Shown: one piece after another, positions 11,160 to 20,417 of the stretch
Position numbering within the stretch: the first letter of the stretch is position 1
Layout: each line of letters opens with the position of its first letter
DNA from: Mesorhizobium sp. SOD10
GTDB lineage: Bacteria > Pseudomonadota > Alphaproteobacteria > Rhizobiales > Rhizobiaceae
Direction: 5' to 3'
Length of the DNA: 64,000 bases
Assembly: GCA_000824805.1 (NCBI GenBank)
Contig: CCNA01000025.1
Span: 1 to 64,000, forward strand
The notes under the pieces: generated by a model
Told to the model about the DNA's origin: nothing
Database searches by the model: none
Seen by the model: the letters and a program-made list of their open reading frames with translations, nothing else
Made by a program: the position numbers and the translations under genes

Positions 11160-13475
11160 CTAGCTGGCTGTCCGTTTGCCGGCGATATGCAGGTCCGCGG
11201 CAAATGGCCATGTGACGCTCGACATCGTCTCGATGCCCGACGCGCTGAGCGCGGCGCCGAAGAGAAAGCCCTGCACGAAGTCCGGCTTAACCAAATGAAC
11301 CAGCGTCTTCAGCTGCTCGAAGGTCTCGACCCCTTCGATGGTGACGGAAAGTCCCAACGTCCGCGACAGGCCGACAATGCCCTTCAGAAGATCGAGCGAC
11401 TGCCGGTTCTGGTTGACATCGACCAGGAACGAGCGGTCGATCTTGATCTTGTCGAGCGGCAGCTTGTGGAGATAGCTCAGGCTGGAATAGCCGGTGCCGA
11501 AATCGTCAAGCGCGATGCGCGCGCCGAGCGCCTTCAATTCCTCGATCGACTCGCGCGTCAGCGACTTGTCGTCGAGCAGCGCGGTCTCGGTGACCTCGAT
11601 TTCGAGCCGGTGCGCCGCCAGACCCGATTTGGCCAAGGCGTCCCTGACCTTCTGGACGATATCGCGATTGCGGAAATCCTTGGCTGACAAGTTGACCGAC
11701 ACGCTGGTCTGGGCCGGCCATTTGGCGCATTCGGCGCACGCGGCTTCCAGCACGAGAGTGCTGATGTCGGAAACGATGCCCATCTCCTCGGCCAAGGGGA
11801 TGAAGACGCTGGGCGAGATCGGGCCGAGATCGGGATGGTCCCAACGGCAAAGCGCCTCGCAACTGGCGATGCGCATTGTGCTGACGGCCACGATCGGCTG
11901 ATACACCACGCGCAAATCCTTGGCCTGCACCGCATTGCGCAGATCGGCCTTCATCAGCTGGCGATTGCGGAAGGCGGCATCCATGGCCGCCTCGAACAGC
12001 CGCCAGCTGTTCTTGCCGAGTTCCTTGGCCTTGTAGAGGGCTAGGTCCGCCTTGACGATCATGGCGTCAGCGTCGGTGTCCTTGACCTTGGAGAGCACCG
12101 CGCCGCCGCTGGCCTGGATGCGCAAGCCGTGGCCGGCGACGTCCACTTCGCCCTGCAGGTCCGCGAAGATCCGGTCGAGCAGGGTGCTGAGATGGCTCTC
12201 GTCCTCGACGCGGTCGAAGAAGACCATGAATTCGTCGCCGCCGAAGCGGCTGACGGTGATGCCCGGTCCGGCAATCGCCGAGAGGCGCTCGGCCACGGCG
12301 TAGATCAGCCCGTCGCCGACCGGATGGCCGAGCGTGTCGTTGACGCTCTTGAAGTCGTCGAGATCGAGCACCGCAAGGCCGCAGAGCCGGTCCTGGTCGC
12401 CGGAGGCCATGGCCTCGCCGACCAGTTCGTGGAAATAGGCGCGGTTCGGCAGGCCGGTCAGATTGTCGTAGCGCGCCATGAAGCGGATCTTTTCCTCAGC
12501 CTCGACGCGCGCCGTCACATCCTCGAAGGTGATGACGCCCAGTTCCTGGCTGCCTTCGCGGGCGGAGAATTCGTAATGCTGGCCGTTGGCAAGCGAGACC
12601 AGCACCTTGCGGTCGCGGCCCTCGCGCAAAGCGCGCGTCAGTTGCGCCTCGATGTAGCGGCAGTCTTTAGGTGCCAGCATGCCGCCGGCGACGCCGCGCA
12701 TCAAAAGGCCGTGGATCGAGCGTCCGAGCAAGGCGTCGCCCGACTTCAGCGACATCAGGCGGGCGGCTTCGGCATTGGCCACCGCCACCCGTCCGTCAGG
12801 CCCCAGCATGACCAGGCCGTGCGACATGGTGTTAAGCGCGCGATCGAACCGGCGCGTCAGGTTCCTGGCCTGCTTATGGCCGATGACGGCCGAGAAGAGC
12901 ACGTTGCGGACATGGTCGGCGCTGTTGATGGTGATGAAGGTCAGCGGGATGATCATCAGGCCGAGCAGGACCGACGGGAAATCCATGCGCAGCAGCAGCC
13001 CGAGCGCCGCCGGGCCGATGAAGGTCACGGAGAAGATCCGCACCATCTGAGGGGAGCCGTAGTTGCGGCCGACAACCGTGACCAGGGTCGCGATCGTCAG
13101 CGACGTCGCGGCCAGCTCGGCGAACGGGTCGGGATAAACATAGATCGATATGAAGCACAGCGAACCCAGGCCCAGGCCCTGCAGGCTGCCCTTGAGGATG
13201 TAGTTGCGCTCCCACCGCCGGGCCTCGTCGACATTGGCTATGGCGCCGCCTGCCTTCAGGAAACTGCGAATGCCGAAGTAACGGAAAAGACTGATGGAGA
13301 GCAGAGCGAAAGAAAAGGCCAAAAACAGCGGATTGTCCGTCCGCCAATAGATCATGAATCCGAGGATCCAGTAGCAAACGCCGCCGATCACCAGCATGTG
13401 CGCGTTGTCGAACAACGACCGCACAAACTGGATGTAAACATCCGCCGGGATGTTCTCGGTCTTTGTTCTACCCAT
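11160..13475 (-). CDS. Membrane GGDEF/EAL protein with PAS-like domain
   Basis: A 771-residue cyclic-di-GMP enzyme. Residues 1-200 form a membrane region with about five or six helices. Residues 205-325 look like a PAS sensor (LNTMSHGLVMLGPDGRV). The GGDEF domain has an intact FGGDEF at 411-416, and the EAL domain an intact E540-A-L, DDFGTGYSS and KIDRSF. Both active sites look complete, so it may make and break c-di-GMP. No RxxD inhibition site is seen five residues before GGDEF. It stands alone, so the signal it senses is unknown. Confidence 0.93.
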   Translation of the reverse strand: MGRTKTENIPADVYIQFVRSLFDNAHMLVIGGVCYWILGFMIYWRTDNPLFLAFSFALLSISLFRYFGIRSFLKAGGAIANVDEARRWERNYILKGSLQGLGLGSLCFISIYVYPDPFAELAATSLTIATLVTVVGRNYGSPQMVRIFSVTFIGPAALGLLLRMDFPSVLLGLMIIPLTFITINSADHVRNVLFSAVIGHKQARNLTRRFDRALNTMSHGLVMLGPDGRVAVANAEAARLMSLKSGDALLGRSIHGLLMRGVAGGMLAPKDCRYIEAQLTRALREGRDRKVLVSLANGQHYEFSAREGSQELGVITFEDVTARVEAEEKIRFMARYDNLTGLPNRAYFHELVGEAMASGDQDRLCGLAVLDLDDFKSVNDTLGHPVGDGLIYAVAERLSAIAGPGITVSRFGGDEFMVFFDRVEDESHLSTLLDRIFADLQGEVDVAGHGLRIQASGGAVLSKVKDTDADAMIVKADLALYKAKELGKNSWRLFEAAMDAAFRNRQLMKADLRNAVQAKDLRVVYQPIVAVSTMRIASCEALCRWDHPDLGPISPSVFIPLAEEMGIVSDISTLVLEAACAECAKWPAQTSVSVNLSAKDFRNRDIVQKVRDALAKSGLAAHRLEIEVTETALLDDKSLTRESIEELKALGARIALDDFGTGYSSLSYLHKLPLDKIKIDRSFLVDVNQNRQSLDLLKGIVGLSRTLGLSVTIEGVETFEQLKTLVHLVKPDFVQGFLFGAALSASGIETMSSVTWPFAADLHIAGKRTAS

Positions 13476-13625
13476 GCCGTTGGCCCAACACTACGCCTTG
13501 TCATGCCACAGCTGCCTTAAGAAAGGCTTAGAACGGCACTCGGGCACGGTTGCAGAGGGTTGCGATACGCGGGACAGACCAGGAGGCCCAGGGGGATTTG
13601 GCGCGCCATCGACGCGCCGGCGCGT

Positions 13626-16600
13626 TCACTCCGCCGCGCGAAGCGCCGGCTCCGCCGGAGCCTGGGCCAGACGCTCGATCAAGCGTGAGCGCTCGCCCGC
13701 CGCCTTCGCGGCGCTGGCCTGCCGGACATGGCCGTAGCCGCGGATCAGCGCCGGCACGGAGGCAAGGGCCGTCGCGGCTTCCACCCTGCCCGGCGCCAGT
13801 GCGCCGGCGATAAGGTCGAGATCGGCCTCATATTCTCGCAGCGACTGCCGCTCCATACGCCGCTCGGCCGTGTAGCCGAAAAGGTCGAAGGCGGTTCCGC
13901 GCAGGCCCTTCATCGCCGCCAGCAGCCGAAAACCCGTCATCATCCACGGGCCGAAGCTCGATTTCCGGGGCTTGCCGTCATTGCCGCGCCGCCCGAGGAT
14001 CGGCGGCGCAAGATGGAATTCGAGCTTCTCATAGCTCTGGAACTGCTTGGCGAGGTCGGCGGCGAAGGTGCCGTCGGTGTAGAGCCGCGCCACCTCATAC
14101 TCGTCCTTGATCGCCATCAGCTTGAAGAGGTTCCTGGCGGCGGCCTCGGTCACGGCGGTCGAGCCGGGCACGGCCTTGGATTCTGCGGCGCGCACCATCG
14201 CCACACGGTCGGCATAGCGCCTGGCGTAGGCTGCGTTCTGATAGGCGGTGAGGAAGGCAACGCGGCGGGCGATGACATCATCCAGCGTCTCGGCGGGTTT
14301 TACCGCCGGCTTGCCGGTTTGGGCGACCAGGCCGCGCACGAAATCGGGCTGATGCGCGGCGCGGCGACCCCAGCGGAATGCGGCGATGTTCATCGCCACC
14401 GCTTCGCCGTTCAATTCTATCGCCTTTTCAAGGGCTTCGGCCGAAAGCGGCAGGCCGCCATACTGGAAGGCGAAGCCGAGCATGAACATGTTGGCGCCGA
14501 GCGAATTGCCGAACAGAGCGGTCGCCGTGCGGGTGGCGTCGAAGAAATGTGCCTTGTCGCCGGCAGCCGCCCGGATCGCCTTCTTCAGCCGCTCGACCGG
14601 CAGCGAGAAGTCGGTGGAACGGGTGAATTCGCCGGGCATGATCTCGGCGGTGTTGGCGAGGAAGATCGTGTGACCCTCGCGCACCGCGCCCAGCACCTTC
14701 TTGGCGCCGGAGACGACAAGATCGCAGCCGAGCACAAGGTCGGCCTTGCCGGCCGAAACGCGAATGGCGTGGATGTCCTCAGGCGTCGGGGCGATGCGGA
14801 CATGGGTGAAGACCGAGCCGCCCTTCTGGGCGAGGCCGGCCATGTCGATCATACCGCAGCCCTTGCCTTCCAGATGCGCGGCCATGCCGAGCACCGCGCC
14901 GACGGTGACGACGCCGGTGCCGCCGACGCCGTCGATGATCGCGGCCCAGCCCTGGTTGCCCATGCGGAATTCAGCGGGCCCCGGCACGCCGTCGAGAGGA
15001 TCGGCCTTGCCGGCAATGCCTTCGGCCTTTCTGATCTTGCCGCCATGCACGGTGACGAAGGACGGGCAGAAACCGTTAAGGCAGGAGAAATCCTTGTTGC
15101 AGCTCGACTGGTCGATCCGGCGCTTGCGGCCGAATTCGGTCTCGACCGGCTGGATGGAGACGCAGTTGGACTGCACGCCGCAATCGCCGCAGCCTTCGCA
15201 GACCAACTCGTTGATGAAGACGCGCTTGTCCGGATCGGGGAAGGTGCCGCGCTTGCGGCGCCGGCGCTTCTCGGCCGCGCAAGTCTGGTCGTAGATCAGC
15301 ACCGAGACGCCCTTCACGTCGCGCAACTCGCGCTGGACCAAGTCAAGATCGTCGCGGTGATGGATGGTGATGCCGGCCGGGAAATCGGCCTTGCCGGCAT
15401 ATTTGTCCGGCTCGTCGGTGACGACGGCGATGCGATCGACGCCCTCCGCACGCACCTGCCTCGCGATCATATCGACGGTCAGACCGCCCTCATGCGGCTG
15501 GCCGCCGGTCATGGCGACGGCGTCGTTGTATAGGATCTTGTAGGTGATGTTGGCGCCGGAGGACAGCGCGAAACGGATCGCCAGCACGCCGGAGTGATTG
15601 TAGGTGCCGTCGCCGAGATTCTGGAAGATGTGGTCGCGCTTCGAGAACGGGGCCTGTCCTACCCATTGCGCGCCCTCGCCGCCCATGGCGGTAAAGCCGA
15701 CGGTGTTCCTGTCCATCCACAGCGCCATGAAGTGGCAGCCGATGCCGGCGGCGGCCAGCGAGCCGTCCGGCACCTTGGTGGATGAATTGTGCGGGCAGCC
15801 CGAGCAGAAGAAAGGCGTGCGCGAGCCGATATCGACGGTGTCGGCAAGCATCGCCTGGAACTGGCGAAGCTTCGCCACCCGCGCGGCGATCTCTTCCGAC
15901 GGACCGATGGTGCGCAGGATCCTTTCGCCGAGCGCGATGGCGATCTCGTTCGGGTCGAGCGCGCCCTTGGCGGGGAACAGCCAGTCGCCGCGCTCGTCCT
16001 TCTTGCCGACGATCACCGGCTGAGTGGCGGTGCCATAGAGGTTTTCGCGCAGTTGCACCTCGATCAGCGAGCGCTTCTCCTCGACGACGACGATGGTGTC
16101 GAGGCCCCGGGCGAACTCGGCGATGTGCTGGAAATCCAGCGGCCACGGGCAACCGACCTTGAACAGGCGGATGCCGATGCGGTTGGCGGCCTGTTCGTCG
16201 ATGCCGATATCCTCCAGCGCCTGGCGGACGTCGAGATAGCTCTTGCCGATGGTGATGACGCCGAGCTTGGGGTTGCGGCCGCCGGAATAGACGATACGGT
16301 TCAGTCCATTGGCGTGGATGAAGGCGGAAGCGGCGGCGCGTTTGAACTCGTGCAGCCGCTCTTCCTGGCCGAGCATATCGATCTCGTGACGGATGTTGAG
16401 GCCGCCCGGCGGCATGTCGAATTCGGGAATGACGATGCTCAGGCGCTCGATCGAGGCGTCGACCGAGGCCGTCGATTCGATATTGTCCTTGACGCATTTG
16501 ATCGCCGCCCAGGTGCCGGCGAAGCGCGACATGGCAAAGCCGTAGAGGCCGTAGTCGATGATCTCCTGGACGCCGGCCGGATTGAGGATCGGCACCATGG

Positions 16601-17096
16601 TGTCGACGAAGAGGAATTCGGTGGCATGCGCGTTGGTCGAGGATTCGGCCATATGGTCGTCGCCCATCAGGGCAAGCACGCCGCCATGTTTCGATGAGCC
16701 GGCCAGATTGGCGTGGCGGAAGACGTCGCCGGAACGGTCGACGCCCGGCCCCTTGCCGTACCAGACCGAAAAGACGCCGTCATGCGTGCCCTCGCCCAGC
16801 AACTCGGTCTGCTGCGAGCCCCAGCAGGCGGTGGCGGCAAGCTCCTCGTTGAGGCCGGGCTGAAAGACGATCTCGGCTTGCGCGAGTTGCCTCTTCGCCC
16901 GCCACAGCTGCATGTCGAGGCCGCCCAGCGGCGAGCCGCGATAGCCGGAGACGAAGCCCGCCGTGTTGAGGCCGGCGCGGCGGTCGCGCTCGCGCTGCAT
17001 GAGGAGCATGCGCACAACCGCCTGCGCGCCGGACAGGAAGACGCGCTCCTTGCCAAGGTCGAACTTGTCGTCGAGCGCGACGTCGTGCAGCGTCAT
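13626..17096 (-). CDS. Indolepyruvate ferredoxin oxidoreductase family protein (fused)
   Basis: An 1156-residue enzyme that oxidatively decarboxylates 2-oxo acids, typically arylpyruvates or branched-chain oxo acids, to acyl-CoA. It fuses the IorA-like and IorB-like parts: N-terminal pyrimidine-binding domain, thiamine-diphosphate domain with GDGTYNHSG, an Fe-S region with CEGCGDCGVQSNC and CNKDFSCLNGFCP, then the gamma-type domain GVGGTGVVTVGAVLG. This single-chain form is common in Proteobacteria. It is monocistronic here. The physiological acceptor (ferredoxin or other) and exact substrate are not visible. Confidence 0.92.
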   Translation of the reverse strand: MTLHDVALDDKFDLGKERVFLSGAQAVVRMLLMQRERDRRAGLNTAGFVSGYRGSPLGGLDMQLWRAKRQLAQAEIVFQPGLNEELAATACWGSQQTELLGEGTHDGVFSVWYGKGPGVDRSGDVFRHANLAGSSKHGGVLALMGDDHMAESSTNAHATEFLFVDTMVPILNPAGVQEIIDYGLYGFAMSRFAGTWAAIKCVKDNIESTASVDASIERLSIVIPEFDMPPGGLNIRHEIDMLGQEERLHEFKRAAASAFIHANGLNRIVYSGGRNPKLGVITIGKSYLDVRQALEDIGIDEQAANRIGIRLFKVGCPWPLDFQHIAEFARGLDTIVVVEEKRSLIEVQLRENLYGTATQPVIVGKKDERGDWLFPAKGALDPNEIAIALGERILRTIGPSEEIAARVAKLRQFQAMLADTVDIGSRTPFFCSGCPHNSSTKVPDGSLAAAGIGCHFMALWMDRNTVGFTAMGGEGAQWVGQAPFSKRDHIFQNLGDGTYNHSGVLAIRFALSSGANITYKILYNDAVAMTGGQPHEGGLTVDMIARQVRAEGVDRIAVVTDEPDKYAGKADFPAGITIHHRDDLDLVQRELRDVKGVSVLIYDQTCAAEKRRRRKRGTFPDPDKRVFINELVCEGCGDCGVQSNCVSIQPVETEFGRKRRIDQSSCNKDFSCLNGFCPSFVTVHGGKIRKAEGIAGKADPLDGVPGPAEFRMGNQGWAAIIDGVGGTGVVTVGAVLGMAAHLEGKGCGMIDMAGLAQKGGSVFTHVRIAPTPEDIHAIRVSAGKADLVLGCDLVVSGAKKVLGAVREGHTIFLANTAEIMPGEFTRSTDFSLPVERLKKAIRAAAGDKAHFFDATRTATALFGNSLGANMFMLGFAFQYGGLPLSAEALEKAIELNGEAVAMNIAAFRWGRRAAHQPDFVRGLVAQTGKPAVKPAETLDDVIARRVAFLTAYQNAAYARRYADRVAMVRAAESKAVPGSTAVTEAAARNLFKLMAIKDEYEVARLYTDGTFAADLAKQFQSYEKLEFHLAPPILGRRGNDGKPRKSSFGPWMMTGFRLLAAMKGLRGTAFDLFGYTAERRMERQSLREYEADLDLIAGALAPGRVEAATALASVPALIRGYGHVRQASAAKAAGERSRLIERLAQAPAEPALRAAE

Positions 17097-17303
17097 CGGG
17101 TATTTCCTCTGCGGAGGCGCCTCAAATCAGGCAGCCAACGTCGGAGTGGGACGCCGCAGTCTTTCGTCCCTTGGCGGTGAGGTCAAACAAAATCGCAGAG
17201 GCCAGATAACATGCAACAAACGGTCTGGCGAGTGGTCGGCGGCGCATGCAAGATCATGCTAGCCGCTTCGTGAAGAACAAAAATTTCCTGAGCGCCGCGC
17301 GTT

Positions 17304-17834
17304 TCAGGTCGCTTTCGAGCAGTCCGGCTTCTGCTCGTCGGGCAGTTTGCCATCCGGGTGGCCGGCAAGGTCCGGATTGAGCTCGTATTTCGGTCCGATC
17401 ACCAGCGGCCGGTCCGGCAGCATCGTCTGGTCCTCCGACGAGGTCATGGTGGTGTCGATGCTTTGCAGCAGCGTGCCGCTCGAATCCTCGATGCGGATCG
17501 AGACTTTGTAAGGCTTGTCCTTGACCACGCAGGAGAGCGGCGGGCTGGTGAGCGTGATGTGGGGCAGCTTCGGCCAGATCTTCTGGTGGACAACGAGCGG
17601 TTCGCCGCCGGCCGGGTTCTGGAAACTCACCACCGCGACCTGGCCGTCGACCATCGGCCGCAGCGGCTTCAGCGTGATGACATAGGTGGCGATGGCCAGC
17701 CGGTAGTTGAACTCGAACAGCTTGCCGGAAATGGCAAAGAGCTGGTCCTTGCCGGTGTCGCGGCAGGCGCCGAGCGCGACAGCGGCGACCAGGGCGGCGC
17801 CGACCAGAGCCGAACGCGACAATTTCCTAAGCAT
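17304..17834 (-). CDS. Putative lipoprotein, unknown function
   Basis: A 176-residue exported protein. After MLRKLSRS comes a hydrophobic stretch ending in the lipobox VALGAC with Cys24 as the lipidation site. The rest is a beta-rich domain with two further cysteines and no known family recognised. The start at 17834 overlaps the end of the CGNR gene by eight bases, so the two are probably cotranscribed. No function is proposed. Confidence 0.7.
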   Translation of the reverse strand: MLRKLSRSALVGAALVAAVALGACRDTGKDQLFAISGKLFEFNYRLAIATYVITLKPLRPMVDGQVAVVSFQNPAGGEPLVVHQKIWPKLPHITLTSPPLSCVVKDKPYKVSIRIEDSSGTLLQSIDTTMTSSEDQTMLPDRPLVIGPKYELNPDLAGHPDGKLPDEQKPDCSKAT

Positions 17835-18435
17835 TGCTGACCTCCCTCGCCGCTGCACGGCGGCGGTAATAGCGGTTTGCCTTCTGGCGGTTGCCGCAAA
17901 CGGCCATGTCGCACCACAAGCGGCTGGCGTTGCGGCTGCGGTCGACGAACAGCCAGCTGCAATTGGGACAGATCCGAAGCCGCGCCAACGTTTCGTCGCG
18001 CAGCAGCGACAGCGCGGAGACGGCCAAGGCCGCCTCGAAGGCGATCGGCGTGGCCGGATCGCCGAAAGGCTGGCCCGGCGTCCCGATCTCGGTCGCGCTG
18101 CCTGACAGCCCGCCGGCGCAGGCCGTGAGAAAATCCGGCAGGTGGCTGGTCGCGACCGCGCCGTTCGACACGGCGTGGCGAAACAGGCGATCGGTCGCTT
18201 CGCGAATCGAGATGACGATTGGCTTTATCTCGCCCGGTTCCGGCGCCTGCAGCCGTCGGCCGCCAAGCTCGGCGGCGCGGAAGCCGCTCGCCGCCTCGGC
18301 GAAGCGGGCGATCTCGGCCGGGTCGTCGAAACGGTCGAAGGACTTTTGCGGATCGTTGCGCAGCACGACGGTGTTCGCCGTATCGAGCGCAAGGATGCCG
18401 CCGGTGAAGCGATGCGGGGTCCAGGATACCGTCAT
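17827..18435 (-). CDS. CGNR zinc-finger / ABATE domain regulator
   Basis: A 202-residue protein with an N-terminal ABATE-type ligand-binding domain (about 5-145) and a C-terminal CGNR zinc finger: C156-P-N-C159, C175 and C180-GNR, followed by a basic helix (QKANRYYRRR). Members are treated as stress-linked transcription regulators, based mainly on homology. It is translated just ahead of the lipoprotein gene. The divergent neighbour is the LivH-type permease about 190 bp away, behind a palindromic repeat. Confidence 0.85.
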   Translation of the reverse strand: MTVSWTPHRFTGGILALDTANTVVLRNDPQKSFDRFDDPAEIARFAEAASGFRAAELGGRRLQAPEPGEIKPIVISIREATDRLFRHAVSNGAVATSHLPDFLTACAGGLSGSATEIGTPGQPFGDPATPIAFEAALAVSALSLLRDETLARLRICPNCSWLFVDRSRNASRLWCDMAVCGNRQKANRYYRRRAAAREVSNA

Positions 18436-18517
18436 GACAGAAATCTAACCGATAAAACGTGTTTGACAAGTTAGATTCCGAATGTAACGGTCCAGATGGA
18501 GGTCAAGGTACGACCCC

Positions 18518-18620
18518 GCGCATGACCCCAAAAAACGAGAACGATTTTTGGAAAGGATCATGCGCAAAACCAAAGCGCTACAGCGTCCTTTGCGCGTCAG
18601 AAGGACGCGCGGCGCTGTAG
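18518..18620. repeat. Double-hairpin intergenic repeat
   Basis: Two adjacent palindromes. The first pairs GCGCATGA (18518) with TCATGCGC (18558-18565) and CCAAAAA with TTTTTGG. The second runs from 18574 to 18620, pairing CTACAGCG and GTCCTT with AAGGAC and CGCTGTAG. It is a composite element of a type common in Mesorhizobium, and it lies directly in the leader of the LivH gene. Confidence 0.75.
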
Positions 18621-18629
18621 GAACGCAGC

Positions 18630-19535
18630 ATGCTCTATTTCTTCCAGCAGGTGCTGAACGGGTTGCATTCGGGCGCGCTCTATGCGCTGCTCGCCTTCGG
18701 CTATGTGCTGACCAACGGCATTCTGCACCGCACGAACCTGGCTTACGGCGCGCTGTTCGCCTTCTGCGGCCAGACGATGATCCTGACCGCCGCCTTCGGC
18801 TATCAGGCGCTGTGGCTGACGCTCGCCGCCGCTGTGGCGCTCGGCGTGGCCGTCGCCATTCTCTATGCGGTGCTGATCAGCCACGTCCTGTCGCGCAGCG
18901 TTTTCGAGCGGCTCGCCGACCGCTCGCCCAACGCCATCGTGGTGACGACGCTCGGCATTTTGCTCTTCCTGTCCGAGGCGAGCCGCATCGCCGCCGACAC
19001 GCATGACCTCTGGTTGCCGCCAATGCTCGCCACCCCGGTCATCTTTGCCCAGGGCAACGGCTTCAAGGTCACGCTCACCGTGATCCAGCTGCTCGACTGC
19101 GCGGGCGTCATCGCGGTGGTGGCGCTGGCAGCCTGGCTGTTTACGCATTCGCGCTTCGGCCGCGCCTGGCGCGCCGTCTCCGACGATCCGAAAGCGGCGG
19201 CGATGTGCGGCGTTGACGTCACCGCGGTGTTCCGCCGCGCCGTGCTGTTCGGCGGCCTTTGCGCCGCCCTGGCCGGCGTGCTTGCCGGTTTCTATTACGG
19301 CAATGTCTCCTTCGGCACCGGGCTGGTCTACGGCCTCAAGATCCTGTTCGTGACGGCGGTCGGCGGCTATCTGTCACCGCTCAAGGCAGCGCTTGGCGCC
19401 GCGGCCTTCGGCATGGCGGAATCGCTCTGGGCCGGCTATTTCCCGCTCGAATGGCGCGACGCCTGGATCTATCTCTTCCTCGTCGCCATGCTGGTGCTGA
19501 TCGGCGCCGGGCGCGACCAGGCCAAGATCGCCTAA
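18630..19535 (+). CDS. Branched-chain amino acid-type ABC permease (LivH-like), orphan
   Basis: A 301-residue inner-membrane permease of the LivH family with about eight hydrophobic helices, starting LYFFQQVLNGLHSGALYALLAFGYVL, the usual LivH beginning. AGGA precedes the ATG. No livM, ATPase or binding-protein gene is near on either strand, which is unusual since LivH works as a heterodimer with LivM. It may share partners encoded elsewhere or be the remnant of an operon. The substrate is unknown. Confidence 0.85.
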   Translation: MLYFFQQVLNGLHSGALYALLAFGYVLTNGILHRTNLAYGALFAFCGQTMILTAAFGYQALWLTLAAAVALGVAVAILYAVLISHVLSRSVFERLADRSPNAIVVTTLGILLFLSEASRIAADTHDLWLPPMLATPVIFAQGNGFKVTLTVIQLLDCAGVIAVVALAAWLFTHSRFGRAWRAVSDDPKAAAMCGVDVTAVFRRAVLFGGLCAALAGVLAGFYYGNVSFGTGLVYGLKILFVTAVGGYLSPLKAALGAAAFGMAESLWAGYFPLEWRDAWIYLFLVAMLVLIGAGRDQAKIA

Positions 19536-19538
19536 GCT

Positions 19539-19585
19539 CCCAGACTTTCGTGTCCCAGACTGTCGTTGCCCACAGACTTTCGTCG
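19539..19585. repeat. Three tandem copies of a 15-16 bp unit
   Basis: CCCAGACTTTCGTG, CCCAGACTGTCGTTG and CACAGACTTTCGTCG follow one another directly behind the LivH stop codon. Each copy differs from the others by one to three bases. Confidence 0.6.
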
Positions 19586-19750
19586 CATGACGCATCGTCA
19601 GGCGGCGGCATTCCGCCGCTGCCCCCCTGCCGATCTGTTTGCCGCGGCTTTGTCATGTTGACCTGCCGGACCACGCACTGCATATCGTTGGGCCAAGCGG
19701 TGCGACACCGGAGGGGGAATCGGGCGCGTCGCATGGCACTTTGAGTCAAC

Positions 19751-19794
19751 GCATCGTGCTTTCCGAAAATCGAACGTGATTTTCGGGCCGATGC
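19751..19794. repeat. Palindrome in the dctQ leader
   Basis: GCATCG pairs with CGATGC and CCGAAAATC with GATTTTCGG around a short AACGT loop region; the TGCTTT next to the left arm is unpaired. It resembles rhizobial REP-type elements and ends about 17 bp before the dctQ start. Confidence 0.6.
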
Positions 19795-19811
19795 GCCAGG
19801 GAGGACTATGC

Positions 19812-20417
19812 ATGGCGGGGCTGCTCGCTCTATCCAGGACGATCGACCGCATCAACGAGTTCATCGGCCGCTGGGTCTCCTGGCTGATCCTGCTCGCGAT
19901 CCTCGTGAGCGCCGGCAATGCCGTCATCCGCAAGGTGTTCGACACCTCCTCCAATGCCTGGCTGGAGCTGCAATGGTATCTGTTCGGCGCCGCCTTCATG
20001 CTGGCCGCCGCCTACACGCTGAAGCAGAACGACCATATTCGCATCGACATCGTCTACGGCATGTTCTCGCGGCGCGTGCAGCACTGGATCGACCTCCTTG
20101 GCCACCTCTTCTTCCTGATGCCCTTCGTCGTGCTGATGGTGATCTATTTCGTGCCCTATGTGTCGCTGTCCTTCCGCAGCGGCGAGATGTCGACCAATGC
20201 CGGCGGGCTGATCGTGTGGCCGGCGAAAGCGATCCTGCTGGCCGGCTTCTTCCTGCTCGCGCTGCAAGGCGTTTCCGAGATCATCAAGAAGATCGCCATC
20301 ATGCGCGGCGACATGGACGACCCCAATCCCTTCGTGTCGGCGCATGAACAGGCCGAGCTCGAGGCCAAGGCGCTGGCCGAGGAAGCCAAGACGATCGCGG
20401 GCGAGGCCCGCCCATGA
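19812..20417 (+). CDS. dctQ: TRAP transporter small permease (DctQ)
   Basis: A 201-residue protein with four membrane helices, the small membrane subunit of a TRAP transporter that moves organic acids with sodium. The NDHIRIDIVYG segment near residue 75 is the typical DctQ loop. A long Glu/Ala-rich tail ends it. The start at 19812 has GGAGG seven bases upstream; the frame extends further up but into a repeat. It overlaps dctM by four bases (ATGA). Confidence 0.9.
   Translation: MAGLLALSRTIDRINEFIGRWVSWLILLAILVSAGNAVIRKVFDTSSNAWLELQWYLFGAAFMLAAAYTLKQNDHIRIDIVYGMFSRRVQHWIDLLGHLFFLMPFVVLMVIYFVPYVSLSFRSGEMSTNAGGLIVWPAKAILLAGFFLLALQGVSEIIKKIAIMRGDMDDPNPFVSAHEQAELEAKALAEEAKTIAGEARP

Noticed and set aside
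10931..11215. Small plus-strand frame
   Set aside because: Most of it is made of the palindromic repeat and the end of the GGDEF/EAL gene.
12129..13520. Long plus-strand frame opposite the GGDEF/EAL gene
   Set aside because: Composition typical of antisense frames and no recognisable domain, while the minus strand carries intact GGDEF and EAL.
13728..15533. Long plus-strand frame opposite the ferredoxin oxidoreductase gene
   Set aside because: No domain; the minus strand frame holds all cofactor motifs.
18630..19535. Urea or amide transporter linked to purine use
   Set aside because: The permease is LivH-like, but there is no urtBCDE-type partner and it is over 20 kb from the purine genes.
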